Positions 32,607 to 41,528 are shown, numbered from the stretch's first letter. The stretch is 41,528 bases of DNA from Flavobacteriaceae bacterium (GCA_029934835.1 JAOZLL010000006.1:15732-57259); one strand, 5' to 3'. Numbers and translations: made by a program. Notes: generated by a model from the letters alone, not told the origin.

Positions 32607-33902
32607 TTAGTCTCGTTTCCGCCAATTTTGCCTACGTGGTTTTTTATGTGTATTGGTATTCGAAGGATTTGTTTGATTGTTCCTTCTAGTTTTTGGCTTT
32701 GGTTTCCATTTTCCTTGAGGTTTTCTACGAGCTTGCTGTGGCTTTTTTGGTGTGATTTCATCATTATCTTCCAAAAAAGGATGATCAGCAATAACAGGAA
32801 TTTTTTGGTTGATTAGCTTCTGAATATCACGTAAATAGGGTTTTTCTTCGGCACTACAAAACGAAATTGCAATTCCACTTGCTTTTGCACGACCTGTTCG
32901 CCCAATACGATGCACGTATGTTTCAGAGATATTCGGTAAGTCATAGTTGACTACTAAAGATAAATCAGACACATCAATTCCACGAGCAGCAATATCTGTT
33001 GCAACCAAAACTTTAGTAGTTCCTTTTTTGAAATTATTTAAAGCTTTTTGACGCGCAATTTGGGATTTATTACCATGAATAGGTTCAGACTTTATTCCTG
33101 CCTTATCTAATAGTTTTACAATTTTATTTGCGCCGTGTTTGGTACGAGAAAAAACTAGAGTTGATTTTACCGAATTTTCTTGGAGATAATGAATCAATAA
33201 TTTAGATTTATTCCCTTTGTTGACGAAATAAACGGCTTGTTCTACTTTTTCAGCAGTTGCTTGTTCAGGTTTTATCGTTACCTTTTCTGGGTTTCCTAAT
33301 ATTTTATGTGATAAGGAAACAATGTTAGCTGGCATGGTTGCTGAAAAAAACAAGGACTGTCTTTTTACAGGAAGTTTAGCAATGATTTTACGAATATCAT
33401 GTATGAAACCCATGTCTAGCATGTGATCGGCTTCATCTAATATAAAATATTCGATGTCTTTCAAAGAAATAAAACCTTGTTGCATTAAATCTAATAAACG
33501 ACCTGGAGTTGCCACTAAAATATCTATACCTCTACGAAGTGCCGCTGTTTGTTTACCTTGTTTTACACCGCCAAAAATAACGGTATTTCTGAGGCCAGTA
33601 AATTTACCATAATCGGTGAAACTATCTGCAATTTGTATGGCTAACTCTCGTGTAGGTGTAACTACCAAAACCCGGATTTTTCGAGATCCCTTCCTTTGGT
33701 CTTGTTTCAAATACAAATGCTGTAAGATGGGCAAAGCAAATGCAGCTGTTTTTCCAGTACCAGTTTGAGCACATCCTAATAAATCTTTATTATTAAGTAA
33801 AATAGGAATGGATTGCTCTTGAATAGGCGTTGGATGTGTATATCCTTTTGCATCTAATGCTTTTAGGATAGGTTTTATTATATGTAAATCTTTAAATGTC
33901 AT
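32607..33902 (-). CDS. DEAD-box RNA helicase, RhlE type
   Basis: 431 residues from the chosen start. Q motif THPTPIQEQSIP, Walker A AQTGTGKT, PTRELA, LDEADHMLDMGF (motif II), SATMP (III), and HRIGRTGRA (VI) are complete, so it should be an active RNA-unwinding ATPase. After about residue 375 comes a basic tail rich in Lys, Arg, Asn and Pro, as in RhlE proteins that help ribosome assembly and cold growth. The frame is open to an ATG at 33923, but a -7 box (minus TACATTTG, 33921-33928) overlaps that codon, so ATG 33902 (MTFKDLHIIKPIL) is the likely start. Confidence 0.93.
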   Translation of the reverse strand: MTFKDLHIIKPILKALDAKGYTHPTPIQEQSIPILLNNKDLLGCAQTGTGKTAAFALPILQHLYLKQDQRKGSRKIRVLVVTPTRELAIQIADSFTDYGKFTGLRNTVIFGGVKQGKQTAALRRGIDILVATPGRLLDLMQQGFISLKDIEYFILDEADHMLDMGFIHDIRKIIAKLPVKRQSLFFSATMPANIVSLSHKILGNPEKVTIKPEQATAEKVEQAVYFVNKGNKSKLLIHYLQENSVKSTLVFSRTKHGANKIVKLLDKAGIKSEPIHGNKSQIARQKALNNFKKGTTKVLVATDIAARGIDVSDLSLVVNYDLPNISETYVHRIGRTGRAKASGIAISFCSAEEKPYLRDIQKLINQKIPVIADHPFLEDNDEITPKKPQQARRKPQGKWKPKPKTRRNNQTNPSNTNTHKKPRRQNWRKRD

Positions 33903-33920
33903 GTAGTATTTTAAAAGCGG

Positions 33921-33928
33921 CAAATGTA
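33921..33928 (-). promoter_or_regulatory. Predicted -7 box of the helicase gene
   Basis: The plus-strand CAAATGTA reads TACATTTG on the minus strand, 18 nt upstream of the ATG at 33902. Confidence 0.5.
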
Positions 33929-33995
33929 AGCTAATTGTTTGAATAAATGGTTTTTAGCGTTATATCTAGATTATAGCTATACGCTGAGTAACTTG

Positions 33996-34024
33996 GTGTT
34001 TTCTCTGTGAACCTCTGTAAAATA
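33996..34024 (+). repeat. Dispersed intergenic repeat, family 2, copy 1
   Basis: GTGTTTTCTCTGTGAA followed by CCTCTGTAAAATA. It matches 37292-37320 with 2 mismatches over 29 bp. Confidence 0.7.
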
Positions 34025-34107
34025 GCTATTCCGCAGTATTTTGTATCTGGCATTAAGGTGAGCTTTTATTGAAAGATAAGAAATTATCTTACTATTCAAA
34101 ATTTGAT

Positions 34108-34115
34108 TAGTTTTG
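34108..34115 (+). promoter_or_regulatory. Predicted -7 box of the COG2509 gene
   Basis: TAGTTTTG fits TAnnTTTG and ends 5 nt before the ATG at 34121, so the mRNA would be leaderless. Confidence 0.5.
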
Positions 34116-34120
34116 CTTTT

Positions 34121-35677
34121 ATGGTTAAAGAAATTCAAATTAGACTAAGACTTAAAGAAGTAAAAGTTGCCGACATTTTAAAAATAAAAGCATCGATTAG
34201 TCTAGGTATTGATAGAAGAAAAATCAATACAGTAAAAGTACTACGGAAGTCGATAGATGCCAGAAAATCTACGATATTTTTTAATTATAAAGTAGCGGTT
34301 TACATAAATGAACAAATTCCCGAATCCTCAAACTATTCCTTCAAGTATCAAGATGTTTCGACAGCAAAAGAAATACATATTATAGGTTTTGGCCCCGCAG
34401 GAATGTATGCCGCTCTACGATGTCTTGAATTAGGCTATAAACCCATAGTTTTAGAAAGAGGAAAGAAAGTTCGTGATCGCCGTCGCGATTTAAAAGCCAT
34501 AAATCAATTGCATATTGTTGATGAAGATTCAAATTATTGTTTTGGAGAAGGTGGTGCAGGAACTTTTTCGGATGGTAAACTTTACACACGAAGTCTAAAA
34601 CGTGGTGATGTTCGTCGTATTTTTGAAAACTTGGTTTATCATGGCGCTTCTGAACAAATTTTAATTGATGCCCATCCACATATAGGTACAAATAAATTAC
34701 CGACAATCGTACAAAACATTCGAGAAACTATTTTAAAATACGGAGGTGAAATTTATTTTGAGAGTAGAGTAGTGGACTTTAATATCAAACAAAACAAATT
34801 ACAAGCCATACAGCTACAAAACGGAGTGGAAATACCTGTCAATAAAGTGATTTTAGCAACAGGTCATTCGGCACGAGATATTTATTATCTATTGTATAAA
34901 AAGAATATTATGCTTGAAGCCAAGTCTTTTGCAATGGGCGTACGTGTGGAACATCCGCAACAGATAATTGATGCTGTACAATACCATTGTTCAACAGAAC
35001 GTGATGCACTTTTGCCTCCAGCATCCTATAGTTTAGTGCATCAAGTTAATGATAGAGGTGTCTATTCATTCTGTATGTGTCCTGGTGGTTTTATTGTTCC
35101 TGCAGCAACTGCAAATGGTGAAGTTGTAGTGAACGGAATGTCACCATCTAGCAGAAATAGCAAATATGCCAATTCAGGAATGGTAGTTGAAATTAATGTA
35201 GAACAAGATATTCCAAAATACAATCATTTTGGGGTATTAAAAGGATTGGAGTTTCAAAAAGATTTAGAAAAATTAGCATTTAATGCAGGAGGAAAATCAC
35301 AAACAGCTCCTGCGCAACGACTAACCGATTTTGTAGAAGGTCGCTTGTCAACAAATTTAAATGAAACTTCGTATCAACCTGGTTTAAAATCGGCTCCATT
35401 ACATTCTCTGTTGCCCAAGATTATTGGAGGTAGACTTAGAAAAGGATTTGCTGCTTTTGGCAATAAAATGAGCGGATTTTATACCGCAGAAGCCAATGTG
35501 GTAGGTGTAGAATCTCGTACTTCATCACCAGTAAAAATTCCCAGAAAAGAGAATCTAGAACATCCACAAATTGAAGGTTTATATCCTTGTGGAGAAGGTG
35601 GTGGTTATGCCGGTGGTATTGTTTCTGCTGCTATGGATGGAGAACGTTGTGTGGAAGCAGCTGTACAAACACATTAG
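34121..35677 (+). CDS. COG2509-type FAD-dependent dehydrogenase (uncharacterised)
   Basis: 518 residues from ATG 34121; the frame opens at 34103, but that is upstream of the -7 box. The N-terminal 80 residues (MVKEIQIRLRLKEVKV, ASISLGIDRRKINTVKVLRK) form the small alpha/beta domain typical of this group. Then come an FAD Rossmann motif GFGPAGMYAA, FGEGGAGTFSDGKLYTR, and a C-terminal GEGGGYAGGIVSAAMDG flavin-binding segment. The family is widespread in bacteria, with no known reaction. Key cofactor motifs are intact. Monocistronic as far as can be seen. Confidence 0.85.
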   Translation: MVKEIQIRLRLKEVKVADILKIKASISLGIDRRKINTVKVLRKSIDARKSTIFFNYKVAVYINEQIPESSNYSFKYQDVSTAKEIHIIGFGPAGMYAALRCLELGYKPIVLERGKKVRDRRRDLKAINQLHIVDEDSNYCFGEGGAGTFSDGKLYTRSLKRGDVRRIFENLVYHGASEQILIDAHPHIGTNKLPTIVQNIRETILKYGGEIYFESRVVDFNIKQNKLQAIQLQNGVEIPVNKVILATGHSARDIYYLLYKKNIMLEAKSFAMGVRVEHPQQIIDAVQYHCSTERDALLPPASYSLVHQVNDRGVYSFCMCPGGFIVPAATANGEVVVNGMSPSSRNSKYANSGMVVEINVEQDIPKYNHFGVLKGLEFQKDLEKLAFNAGGKSQTAPAQRLTDFVEGRLSTNLNETSYQPGLKSAPLHSLLPKIIGGRLRKGFAAFGNKMSGFYTAEANVVGVESRTSSPVKIPRKENLEHPQIEGLYPCGEGGGYAGGIVSAAMDGERCVEAAVQTH

Positions 35678-35784
35678 CTATACAAAATATTATAGTAGTA
35701 TCGTTGTGTAAGAGTTGGTGTAAAACCAAAATATTTACCTTTTAAAAAGATACAGTTTTTGAATAAAATATTAGATGTTACAAA

Positions 35785-36558
35785 ATGGGAAGAATACACT
35801 TATTTGAATTTGAGGATCAAAAATGGTTTCCAACTTTTTTACGGAATTATGGAACTGACTTTTTACAATTTTTATCGAATAAGACTAAGATGTATAAGCC
35901 TATTATTCCAATTATTGAAAAAGGGATTAAGGCAAGTGGAACCAATCAGATAATTGATCTCGGTTCGGGTGGTGGAGGCGGATTACTTTGGCTTAATGAA
36001 GAGTTAAAAAAGAATAATCCCAGATTGAAAATTCTTTTGACTGACTATTATCCTAACATAGCCGCTTTTGAACATACAAAAAGACAATCAGATAGTTTTG
36101 AATATATCAAAACACCTGTTGATGCAAGATATGTTCCTAAAGAATTAAAAGGATTAAGAACCCAATTTTTGTCATTGCATCATTTCAGACCTATTGATGC
36201 AAAAAAAATAATACAAAATGCAATAGATACAAATAGTACAATTGCAATATTTGAAGCACAAGAAAGAAGTATTCTAAGCCTTTTTGCAATGTTTTTTTCA
36301 CCTATAACGCTACTTTTTTTGACGTCATTTATTAGGCCATTTAAACTAGGAAGGATTATTTTTACATATTTAATCCCAATAGTTCCCTTGTTTGTATTTT
36401 GGGATGGAATAGTTTCCTCATTAAGAACATACTCAGTAAAAGAGATGAAAGAACTTGTTGAAAGCGTGAACAATAGTACTAGTTTCAACTGGGAAATAGA
36501 AAGAATAAAATCAGGACCTGGTATTATTTTGTATCTGTTTGGGACTAAAAAGAAATAA
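35785..36558 (+). CDS. Class I SAM-dependent methyltransferase-like membrane protein
   Basis: The 257-residue protein has a SAM-binding motif I IIDLGSGGGGG (56-66), with an unusually long glycine run, and an acidic motif II region LLTDYYPN. From about 160 to 205 it has two strongly hydrophobic stretches (LSLFAMFFSPITLLFLTSF and FTYLIPIVPLFVFWDGIV), which suggest membrane association. LSLHHFRPIDAKKIIQNA is the motif IV-like part. The substrate is unknown; a membrane lipid or quinone is a guess. It is convergent with the next gene, 14 bp apart. Confidence 0.75.
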   Translation: MGRIHLFEFEDQKWFPTFLRNYGTDFLQFLSNKTKMYKPIIPIIEKGIKASGTNQIIDLGSGGGGGLLWLNEELKKNNPRLKILLTDYYPNIAAFEHTKRQSDSFEYIKTPVDARYVPKELKGLRTQFLSLHHFRPIDAKKIIQNAIDTNSTIAIFEAQERSILSLFAMFFSPITLLFLTSFIRPFKLGRIIFTYLIPIVPLFVFWDGIVSSLRTYSVKEMKELVESVNNSTSFNWEIERIKSGPGIILYLFGTKKK

Positions 36559-36572
36559 ATTATATTTTTTCA

Positions 36573-37184
36573 TCACCTAGATTTGTAAAATTTTTTTTGA
36601 TATAGATCTTGTGTGTTTATGTTTATCAAAATATTATTATCATTTACAACAATCCTTTTTTTAGGATAGTGTTTTAGAAAATCAGATAATATAAGGTCAT
36701 GCTTATTTTCTTCAATGATTGCTTTCCCAATTTCATTAGTTAATAATACTGGATGTCCACCATGACCTTCAAAAACCGGAACTATAAATTCATTAGGAGC
36801 GTGATTTTTAAACACTTGTTTTAGAATTTCTTGATTCACAAACGGATTATCCACATTATGTATAAAAATAGGATGTTGTTGCATTAAACTTTGTAGCCCA
36901 ACTTTAATGGAATAAAAACGTTCCCATTCGGGATGATGATTTATGACAATAGTAGCTTTATCCAGTTTTAGATTTAGTTTGTCAGCGGCTAAATTACCTT
37001 CTTTACTTAATACAACAATTATTTCTTCACAACCAAAGTCATAATATTCTTGTATTATTTTTTCTAGAAAAGTATGATTTTTGTCAAATACTAAAGCAAA
37101 TTTTGGACTTTCCATTCTGCTTGAATTCCCCGCTGCTAAAATGATAACAGAGCATGATTTAAATATTTTTTTTGAATCTGACAT
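36573..37184 (-). CDS. MobA-like NTP transferase
   Basis: 203 residues. The nucleotide-binding signature LAAGNSSRMESPKFAL is present, followed by the metal-binding HNVDNPF and GHPVLL. This is the fold of MobA/MocA, which load GMP or CMP onto molybdopterin. No molybdenum-cofactor gene is adjacent, so another nucleotidyl-transfer role is possible. The ATG at 37184 lies only 4 nt after a minus-strand -7 box (37189-37196), giving a leaderless transcript. That box is part of an 8-bp inverted repeat (GACAAAGA 37187-37194, TCTTTGTC 37207-37214). Confidence 0.8.
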   Translation of the reverse strand: MSDSKKIFKSCSVIILAAGNSSRMESPKFALVFDKNHTFLEKIIQEYYDFGCEEIIVVLSKEGNLAADKLNLKLDKATIVINHHPEWERFYSIKVGLQSLMQQHPIFIHNVDNPFVNQEILKQVFKNHAPNEFIVPVFEGHGGHPVLLTNEIGKAIIEENKHDLILSDFLKHYPKKRIVVNDNNILININTQDLYQKKFYKSR

Positions 37185-37188
37185 TAGA

Positions 37189-37196
37189 CAAAGATA
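37189..37196 (-). promoter_or_regulatory. Predicted -7 box of the MobA-like gene
   Basis: The plus-strand CAAAGATA reads TATCTTTG on the minus strand and ends 4 nt before the start codon. Confidence 0.5.
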
Positions 37197-37396
37197 GGAT
37201 ATTTACTCTTTGTCCATGATAGAATTTGGGGGCTTGATTCAAATAAGTATGTGTATTATCGTAATAATATTAAAATATTATGTGAACCTTTGTGTTTTCT
37301 CTGTGAATCTCTGTACAATAACTCAAAGCTATAACCATTTATAGATTGATGAGTTTGATTTTAGTGTTTAGTAAAAAAATAAAAATATATTACTCA
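37197..37396. other. Non-coding gap upstream of rpsO
   Basis: The 304-bp space between the MobA-like gene and rpsO has no credible gene. It contains the arm TCTTTGTC of a small inverted repeat (37207-37214), the second family-2 repeat (37292-37320), and then the rpsO promoter beginning at 37397. Otherwise nothing recognised. Confidence 0.5.
37292..37320 (+). repeat. Dispersed intergenic repeat, family 2, copy 2
   Basis: GTGTTTTCTCTGTGAA followed by TCTCTGTACAATA. Two mismatches in 29 bp to the copy at 33996-34024. Confidence 0.7.
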
Positions 37397-37426
37397 TTGT
37401 CAATCAAAAATATAATGCTAATTTTG
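37397..37426 (+). promoter_or_regulatory. rpsO promoter with both -33 and -7 elements
   Basis: TTG (37397-37399), a 19-bp spacer and TAATTTTG (37419-37426) match the Bacteroidota housekeeping promoter completely. Transcription would begin near 37431, leaving a leader of about 57 nt. Confidence 0.7.
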
Positions 37427-37488
37427 CCGTCTTGATGACAAACCATCAATTACATAATAATTATTAATCATTAAAATTTAATGTTGGC

Positions 37489-37767
37489 ATGTATTTAACA
37501 TATTTAACACCAGAACAAAAAAAAGAATTATTCAAAAAGCACGGTAAATCTGAAAATGATACTGGATCAGCTGAAGGTCAAATTGCTTTATTCACAGAAC
37601 GAATTAACTACCTTACGGGACATCTGAAAAATAATCACAAAGATTTTAACACAGAGCGTTCACTAGTAAAAATGGTAGGTAAACGTAGAAACTTACTAAA
37701 CTATTTGATGAAAAAAGATATCCTTAGATATCGTGCAATAGTTCAAGAACTCGGATTACGTAAATAA
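37489..37767 (+). CDS. rpsO: 30S ribosomal protein S15
   Basis: 92 residues: [20 protein letters not shown], then [43 protein letters not shown] and [21 protein letters not shown], which are standard S15 blocks that contact 16S rRNA helices h20-h22. It has its own full-consensus promoter and a hairpin after the stop, and is followed by pnp as in most bacteria. S15 often represses its own translation through the mRNA leader; the 57-nt leader has no obvious fold that I can claim. Confidence 0.97.
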   Translation: MYLTYLTPEQKKELFKKHGKSENDTGSAEGQIALFTERINYLTGHLKNNHKDFNTERSLVKMVGKRRNLLNYLMKKDILRYRAIVQELGLRK

Positions 37768-37777
37768 TCCATAACTG

Positions 37778-37803
37778 CAAAGAGACGTAATCACGTCTCT
37801 TTG
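37778..37803 (+). terminator. Hairpin between rpsO and pnp
   Basis: CAAAGAGACGT / ACGTCTCTTTG pair perfectly over 11 bp with a 4-nt loop, but no long T run follows. It may attenuate transcription or mark an RNA-processing site between the two genes. Confidence 0.65.
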
Positions 37804-37944
37804 TCATTTAAAGTCAATACATATACATATTGACACTATAAATTAAAAGCGTTATTAAACTTTTCATTGGAAACTTTTTCGACACAATTACAGTAACCAA
37901 TTGTTTAATATAATCCCGAATAGTCGGGTAAAAAAATTTAAAAA

Positions 37945-40185
37945 ATGATTCCAAAAGTTTTTAGAGAGGTCATTGACCTTGGAGATGGAAGAGAAATTTC
38001 CATCGAAACCGGAAAATTAGCCAAACAGGCTCATGGTTCGGTAGTAGTACAAATGGGAAAAACCATGTTATTATGTACAGTTGTATCTAATTATAAAGCA
38101 ACTCCTGTAGACTTTTTACCTTTAACGGTAGATTATAGAGAAAAATTTGCAGCTGCAGGTCGTTATCCTGGAGGTTTCTTTAAAAGAGAAGCACGACCAA
38201 GTGACGGTGAAGTTTTAACAATGCGTTTAGTAGACAGAGTGCTACGTCCGTTATTCCCAAAAGATTATCACAGTGAAGTACAAGTTATGATTCAGTTAAT
38301 GTCTCATGACGAAGAGGTAATGCCAGATGCTTTAGCAGGATTAGCCGCTTCGGCTGCCATTCAATTAAGTGATTTTCCTTTTGAAACTCCTATTTCTGAA
38401 GCTCGTGTTGCACGAGTAAATGGAGAATTCATTATCAACCCAAGTAGAGCACAATTAGCTGAAGCTGATATTGACATGATGGTTGGTGCTTCTGCAGATT
38501 CAGTAATGATGGTTGAAGGTGAAATGTTAGAATGTAGCGAAGAAGAAATGATCGAAGCAATTAAATTTGCACACGAATCTATAAAAGTTCAAGTTGCAGC
38601 TCAAGTACGTTTAGCTGAAGCTGTTGGAAAAAAAGAAGTTCGTGAATATGAAACTGCTGAAACAAATGATGATTTAGCTAAAAAGATATATGATCTTTCA
38701 TACGATAAATGTTATGCAATCGCAAAACAAGGAACATCAAAAGCAGAACGTAGTTTTGCATTTTCAGAAGTAAAAGAAGAAGTAATAGCTTCATTCACTG
38801 AAGAAGAAATGGAAGAATTTGGTCACTTAGTTGGTGGCTATTACAATAAAGCACAAAAAGAAGCCGTACGTGAATTAACCTTAAGTGAAGGTTTGCGTTT
38901 AGATGGTCGTAAGACTGATGAAATAAGACCAATTTGGTGTGAAGTAGATTATTTACCATCAACACATGGCTCAGCCATTTTCACAAGAGGAGAAACTCAA
39001 GCATTGGCAACAGTAACTTTAGGAACATCTAGAGAAGCAAATAAAATAGATATGCCTTCTTATGAAGGTGAAGAAACATTCTATTTACACTACAACTTTC
39101 CTCCGTTTAGTACAGGTGAAGCACGTCCTTTAAGAGGAACTTCACGTCGTGAAGTAGGTCATGGAAACTTGGCTCAACGTGCATTAAAAAACATGATTCC
39201 AACAAATTGTCCTTATACGGTACGTGTTGTTTCTGAAGTGTTAGAATCTAATGGTTCTTCATCTATGGCAACGGTTTGTTCAGGGACAATGGCTTTAATG
39301 GATGCAGGAGTACAGCTTGTAAAACCCGTTTCTGGGATTGCCATGGGCTTAATATCTGATGGAGATCGTTATTCTGTTTTATCTGATATCTTAGGAGATG
39401 AAGATCATTTAGGTGATATGGATTTTAAAGTTACAGGTACTGCAGATGGTATAACTGCTTGTCAAATGGATATAAAAGTAAAAGGTCTTTCCTACGAAAT
39501 TTTAGTAAATGCATTAAAACAAGCACGTGACGGTCGTTTACATATCCTAGAACAACTAACCAATACCATTGCACAACCAAATGCTGATGTGAAATCATAT
39601 GCACCAAAAATGATTACCAGAAGAATTCCTAACGAATTTATTGGAGCATTGATTGGACCAGGTGGAAAAGTTATTCAGGAAATGCAAAAAGAAACAGGGT
39701 GTACTATTGTTATCAATGAAGATCCTGTTACTGAAGAAGGCATTGTTGAAATTTTAGGAACTGGACAAGAAGGCATAGATGCTGTTCTAGCTAAAATTGA
39801 CTCTATACTTTTCAAACCTGAAAAAGGTAATACTTATCAAGTTAAAGTTATAAAAATGTTAGACTTTGGAGCTGTTGTAGAATATATGGATGCTCCTGGA
39901 AACGAAGTTCTTTTGCACGTAAGTGAATTGGCATGGGAACGCACTGAAAATGTAAGTGATGTCGTAAACATGGGTGATATTTTTGATGTGAAATATTTTG
40001 GTCAAGATCCAAGAACTCGTAAAGAAAAAGTTTCACGCAAAGCTTTACTAGAAAAACCTGAAGGTTATGTCGCAAGACCACCACGAGATAACAGAAGGGA
40101 CAATAATCGTAGAGACTCTAGAAGACACGACAATCGTGGAAGAGATAATCGTCGAGACGATAGAAAACCAAGAGAAGATAAATAA
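37945..40185 (+). CDS. pnp: Polyribonucleotide nucleotidyltransferase (PNPase)
   Basis: The 746-residue phosphorolytic 3'-5' exoribonuclease has two RNase PH domains (about 1-230 and 315-550), with [26 protein letters not shown] and [14 protein letters not shown] in the active half, a KH domain ([17 protein letters not shown]), an S1 domain (about 620-690) and an Arg/Asp/Asn-rich tail typical of Bacteroidota. A small GC hairpin (CCCGA 37915-37919, TCGGG 37924-37928) lies 16 nt upstream of the ATG and could affect translation; PNPase commonly regulates its own leader. It is followed by a strong terminator. Confidence 0.97.
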   Translation: MIPKVFREVIDLGDGREISIETGKLAKQAHGSVVVQMGKTMLLCTVVSNYKATPVDFLPLTVDYREKFAAAGRYPGGFFKREARPSDGEVLTMRLVDRVLRPLFPKDYHSEVQVMIQLMSHDEEVMPDALAGLAASAAIQLSDFPFETPISEARVARVNGEFIINPSRAQLAEADIDMMVGASADSVMMVEGEMLECSEEEMIEAIKFAHESIKVQVAAQVRLAEAVGKKEVREYETAETNDDLAKKIYDLSYDKCYAIAKQGTSKAERSFAFSEVKEEVIASFTEEEMEEFGHLVGGYYNKAQKEAVRELTLSEGLRLDGRKTDEIRPIWCEVDYLPSTHGSAIFTRGETQALATVTLGTSREANKIDMPSYEGEETFYLHYNFPPFSTGEARPLRGTSRREVGHGNLAQRALKNMIPTNCPYTVRVVSEVLESNGSSSMATVCSGTMALMDAGVQLVKPVSGIAMGLISDGDRYSVLSDILGDEDHLGDMDFKVTGTADGITACQMDIKVKGLSYEILVNALKQARDGRLHILEQLTNTIAQPNADVKSYAPKMITRRIPNEFIGALIGPGGKVIQEMQKETGCTIVINEDPVTEEGIVEILGTGQEGIDAVLAKIDSILFKPEKGNTYQVKVIKMLDFGAVVEYMDAPGNEVLLHVSELAWERTENVSDVVNMGDIFDVKYFGQDPRTRKEKVSRKALLEKPEGYVARPPRDNRRDNNRRDSRRHDNRGRDNRRDDRKPREDK

Positions 40186-40209
40186 AACCAATCATTCTCT
40201 ATAATATTC

Positions 40210-40243
40210 AAAAAAGGGCTGTCAGTTATGACAGCCCTTTTTT
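40210..40243 (+). terminator. Strong rho-independent terminator of pnp
   Basis: Perfect 15-bp stem AAAAAAGGGCTGTCA / TGACAGCCCTTTTTT with a 4-nt loop, 24 bp after the pnp stop codon. Confidence 0.92.
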
Positions 40244-40263
40244 GAGTTTAATACATAAGAAAA

Positions 40264-40330
40264 GCGTTCATTAAGATTAATGAACGCCTTCTTATTTACC
40301 CCCTTAGGATAAGTTTCCTTATCCTTTTTC
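40264..40330 (+). other. Two further hairpins after the pnp terminator
   Basis: GCGTTCATTA / TAATGAACGC (40264-40273/40278-40287) and AGGATAAG / CTTATCCT (40306-40313/40318-40325), the second followed by a run of T. They may be a reserve terminator or the two stems of a small RNA; no promoter for the latter was found. Confidence 0.45.
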
Positions 40331-40406
40331 ATAATTTTTATACGGCGAATGTACTATTTTGCTTCCTGAAGCACTCTCATTTTATGCAATTTCGTAATGG
40401 TTATTT

Positions 40407-40437
40407 TTGCATTTTTCACAAATTATCATAATATTTG
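40407..40437 (+). promoter_or_regulatory. Predicted promoter of the HTH gene
   Basis: TTG (40407-40409), a 20-bp spacer and AATATTTG (40430-40437), one mismatch from TAnnTTTG. It lies 22 nt upstream of the ATG at 40460. Confidence 0.45.
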
Positions 40438-40459
40438 TACAATACTTATATAAAACATT

Positions 40460-41455
40460 ATGAAAAACATCAGTAAATTTTTCATTATCAAACTCAAAGA
40501 GAAAATTCCTAAACATATATCAGTTACTGATGAAGTAGCTTCAATACTTGGATTGAATTATGATGCAGCTTACAGACGTTTAACAGGAAAAGTCATATTT
40601 AATATTAATGAAGTAGTACTCTTGTCAAAAACCCTTGACATATCATTAAATGAATTATTTGAGGTTGGAGAATCAAACTCATATCTAATTAGAGAAACAG
40701 CTCCTATTAAAACCCTTAATGATTTTTATGGATATTTTGAAAGTCTTTATAATGAATTAGCACCTTTAGCGAACAATGATGATGCCTCTATTTTATTTGG
40801 AGCTAGAGAATTACCGATGTTTTATTTCTTTAACAATCCTTTGCTAATTCGTTTTAAGGTTTTTTTATGGTTTTCAATCCTTAAGGTGACTCCTCTTAAT
40901 AATAGAATCAACTTTAAAGATTTTCTAATTACGGATAAAATGATTGAATCTGCACAAAAAGTCGGAAAAGCATATAATAAAATAAATGTTACCGAAATAT
41001 GGAGTTTTGGCTCAATCAACAATGTATTACAACAACTACTCTATTTGTATAATATGCAACAAATTGATTCCTATGATGCAAAAAACATATGTAAAATTCT
41101 TATTGATGAATTTAAAAAGATCGAAGAATCAACATTTAATATTAATCAAAATACAGAAAGAAAATTTGAATTATATCATAATGAGTTAATTATGATGAAC
41201 AATAGTATGATTCTAAAACATAAAAATAAATTACACTTCGGTTATCCGTATGCCCTATTGAAATTCTTTATAATTGACAATCAAAAAGCTTGTAGAGCTC
41301 AAGAAATTTATATTAAAGAACAGATGAGACACGCCACATGTATTACAAACACAAGCTCTAAAGAACATGCTAGATTTTTTAATCACAAATATGCTAAAAT
41401 AGAACAAGTTTTAGCAATAATAGATAACGAAGAAAACAAACCATTGTTTTTGTAA
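40460..41455 (+). CDS. HTH-containing protein of unknown function (BetR-like N-terminus)
   Basis: 331 residues. Residues about 20-66 (VTDEVASILGLNYDAAYRRL, then NINEVVLLSKTLDISLNELF) form a Cro/C1- or BetR-like helix-turn-helix, so DNA binding is likely. The remaining 260 residues are predicted helical, with hydrophobic and aromatic-rich stretches (ELPMFYFFNNPLLIRFKVFLWF), and have no family I recognise; a ligand-sensing or oligomerisation domain is a guess. Proteins of this plan recur in Bacteroidota near varied genes. It has its own promoter. The gene after it is outside the window, and GTTGTGCA at 41482-41489 repeats the core of the fic-flanking motif. Confidence 0.7.
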   Translation: MKNISKFFIIKLKEKIPKHISVTDEVASILGLNYDAAYRRLTGKVIFNINEVVLLSKTLDISLNELFEVGESNSYLIRETAPIKTLNDFYGYFESLYNELAPLANNDDASILFGARELPMFYFFNNPLLIRFKVFLWFSILKVTPLNNRINFKDFLITDKMIESAQKVGKAYNKINVTEIWSFGSINNVLQQLLYLYNMQQIDSYDAKNICKILIDEFKKIEESTFNINQNTERKFELYHNELIMMNNSMILKHKNKLHFGYPYALLKFFIIDNQKACRAQEIYIKEQMRHATCITNTSSKEHARFFNHKYAKIEQVLAIIDNEENKPLFL

Positions 41456-41528
41456 ATAGTTAAAATATATTATTATAACCCGTTGTGCATTTAGATAATG
41501 CTAACTTTTAAATTATTAATATTTCTAT

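Noticed and set aside
35759-35953. 64-codon plus-strand frame starting before the methyltransferase
   Set aside because: Overlaps the methyltransferase N-terminus in another frame, with no similarity to any protein.

Overview
The window is a stretch of AT-rich chromosome from a member of the Bacteroidota, almost certainly the family Flavobacteriaceae. The evidence is: the protein families present (tyrosine ammonia-lyase of the Flavobacterium type, GYDIA-type GHMP kinase, DUF5686/CarboxypepD_reg outer-membrane protein, COG2509 FAD protein), repeated Bacteroidota -7 promoter boxes (TAnnTTTG), lack of Shine-Dalgarno sequences, and typical flavobacterial intergenic repeats. Most of it is core housekeeping sequence. 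No rRNA, tRNA, CRISPR array, transposase, integrase or phage gene was seen.

Layout. 1-3759: a WG-repeat protein (cut by the window edge) and a tyrosine ammonia-lyase run left; a flavin-dependent halogenase-like enzyme is divergent from them. This pair suggests the edge of a flexirubin-type or other aromatic secondary-metabolite locus. 3819-4571: a TauE/SafE permease. 4707-9810: a leftward run of NUDIX hydrolase, saccharopine-dehydrogenase-like enzyme, uridine kinase, DivIC/FtsB, methylmalonyl-CoA mutase small subunit and a DEDDh exonuclease. 9818-10105: a pyrE pseudogene with its middle deleted, followed by an intact SRPBCC gene. 10550-15941: biotin ligase, then rightward rsfS, ftsH, a LUD-domain gene, cdsA and psd in a tight operon. 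16011-19257: a YceI-like lipoprotein and a DUF5686 outer-membrane protein.

19258-28360 is the most accessory-looking part. It holds a Fic AMPylase with operator-like repeats and flanking inverted repeats, ribosomal protein L31 type B, a glutaminyl cyclase and a GHMP kinase with an unclear start codon. A small outer-membrane protein follows, inserted beside a duplicated GHMP-kinase tail, then RlmN and four small secreted or membrane proteins of unknown function. Two of the gaps between those four contain long nested palindromes. 28364-41455 returns to ordinary genes: crotonase, PhoD-like phosphatase, SulP transporter, RhlE-type helicase, COG2509 flavoprotein, SAM methyltransferase, MobA-like nucleotidyltransferase, rpsO, pnp and an HTH protein.

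I see no complete new defence or mobile system. The observations most worth following are: a 57-bp element placed identically upstream of two envelope-protein genes; the helically phased repeats at the fic promoter and the repeats flanking fic; the two large palindromes; the pyrE deletion; the GHMP-kinase tail duplication; and a dispersed repeat that always abuts a coding sequence on the same side.
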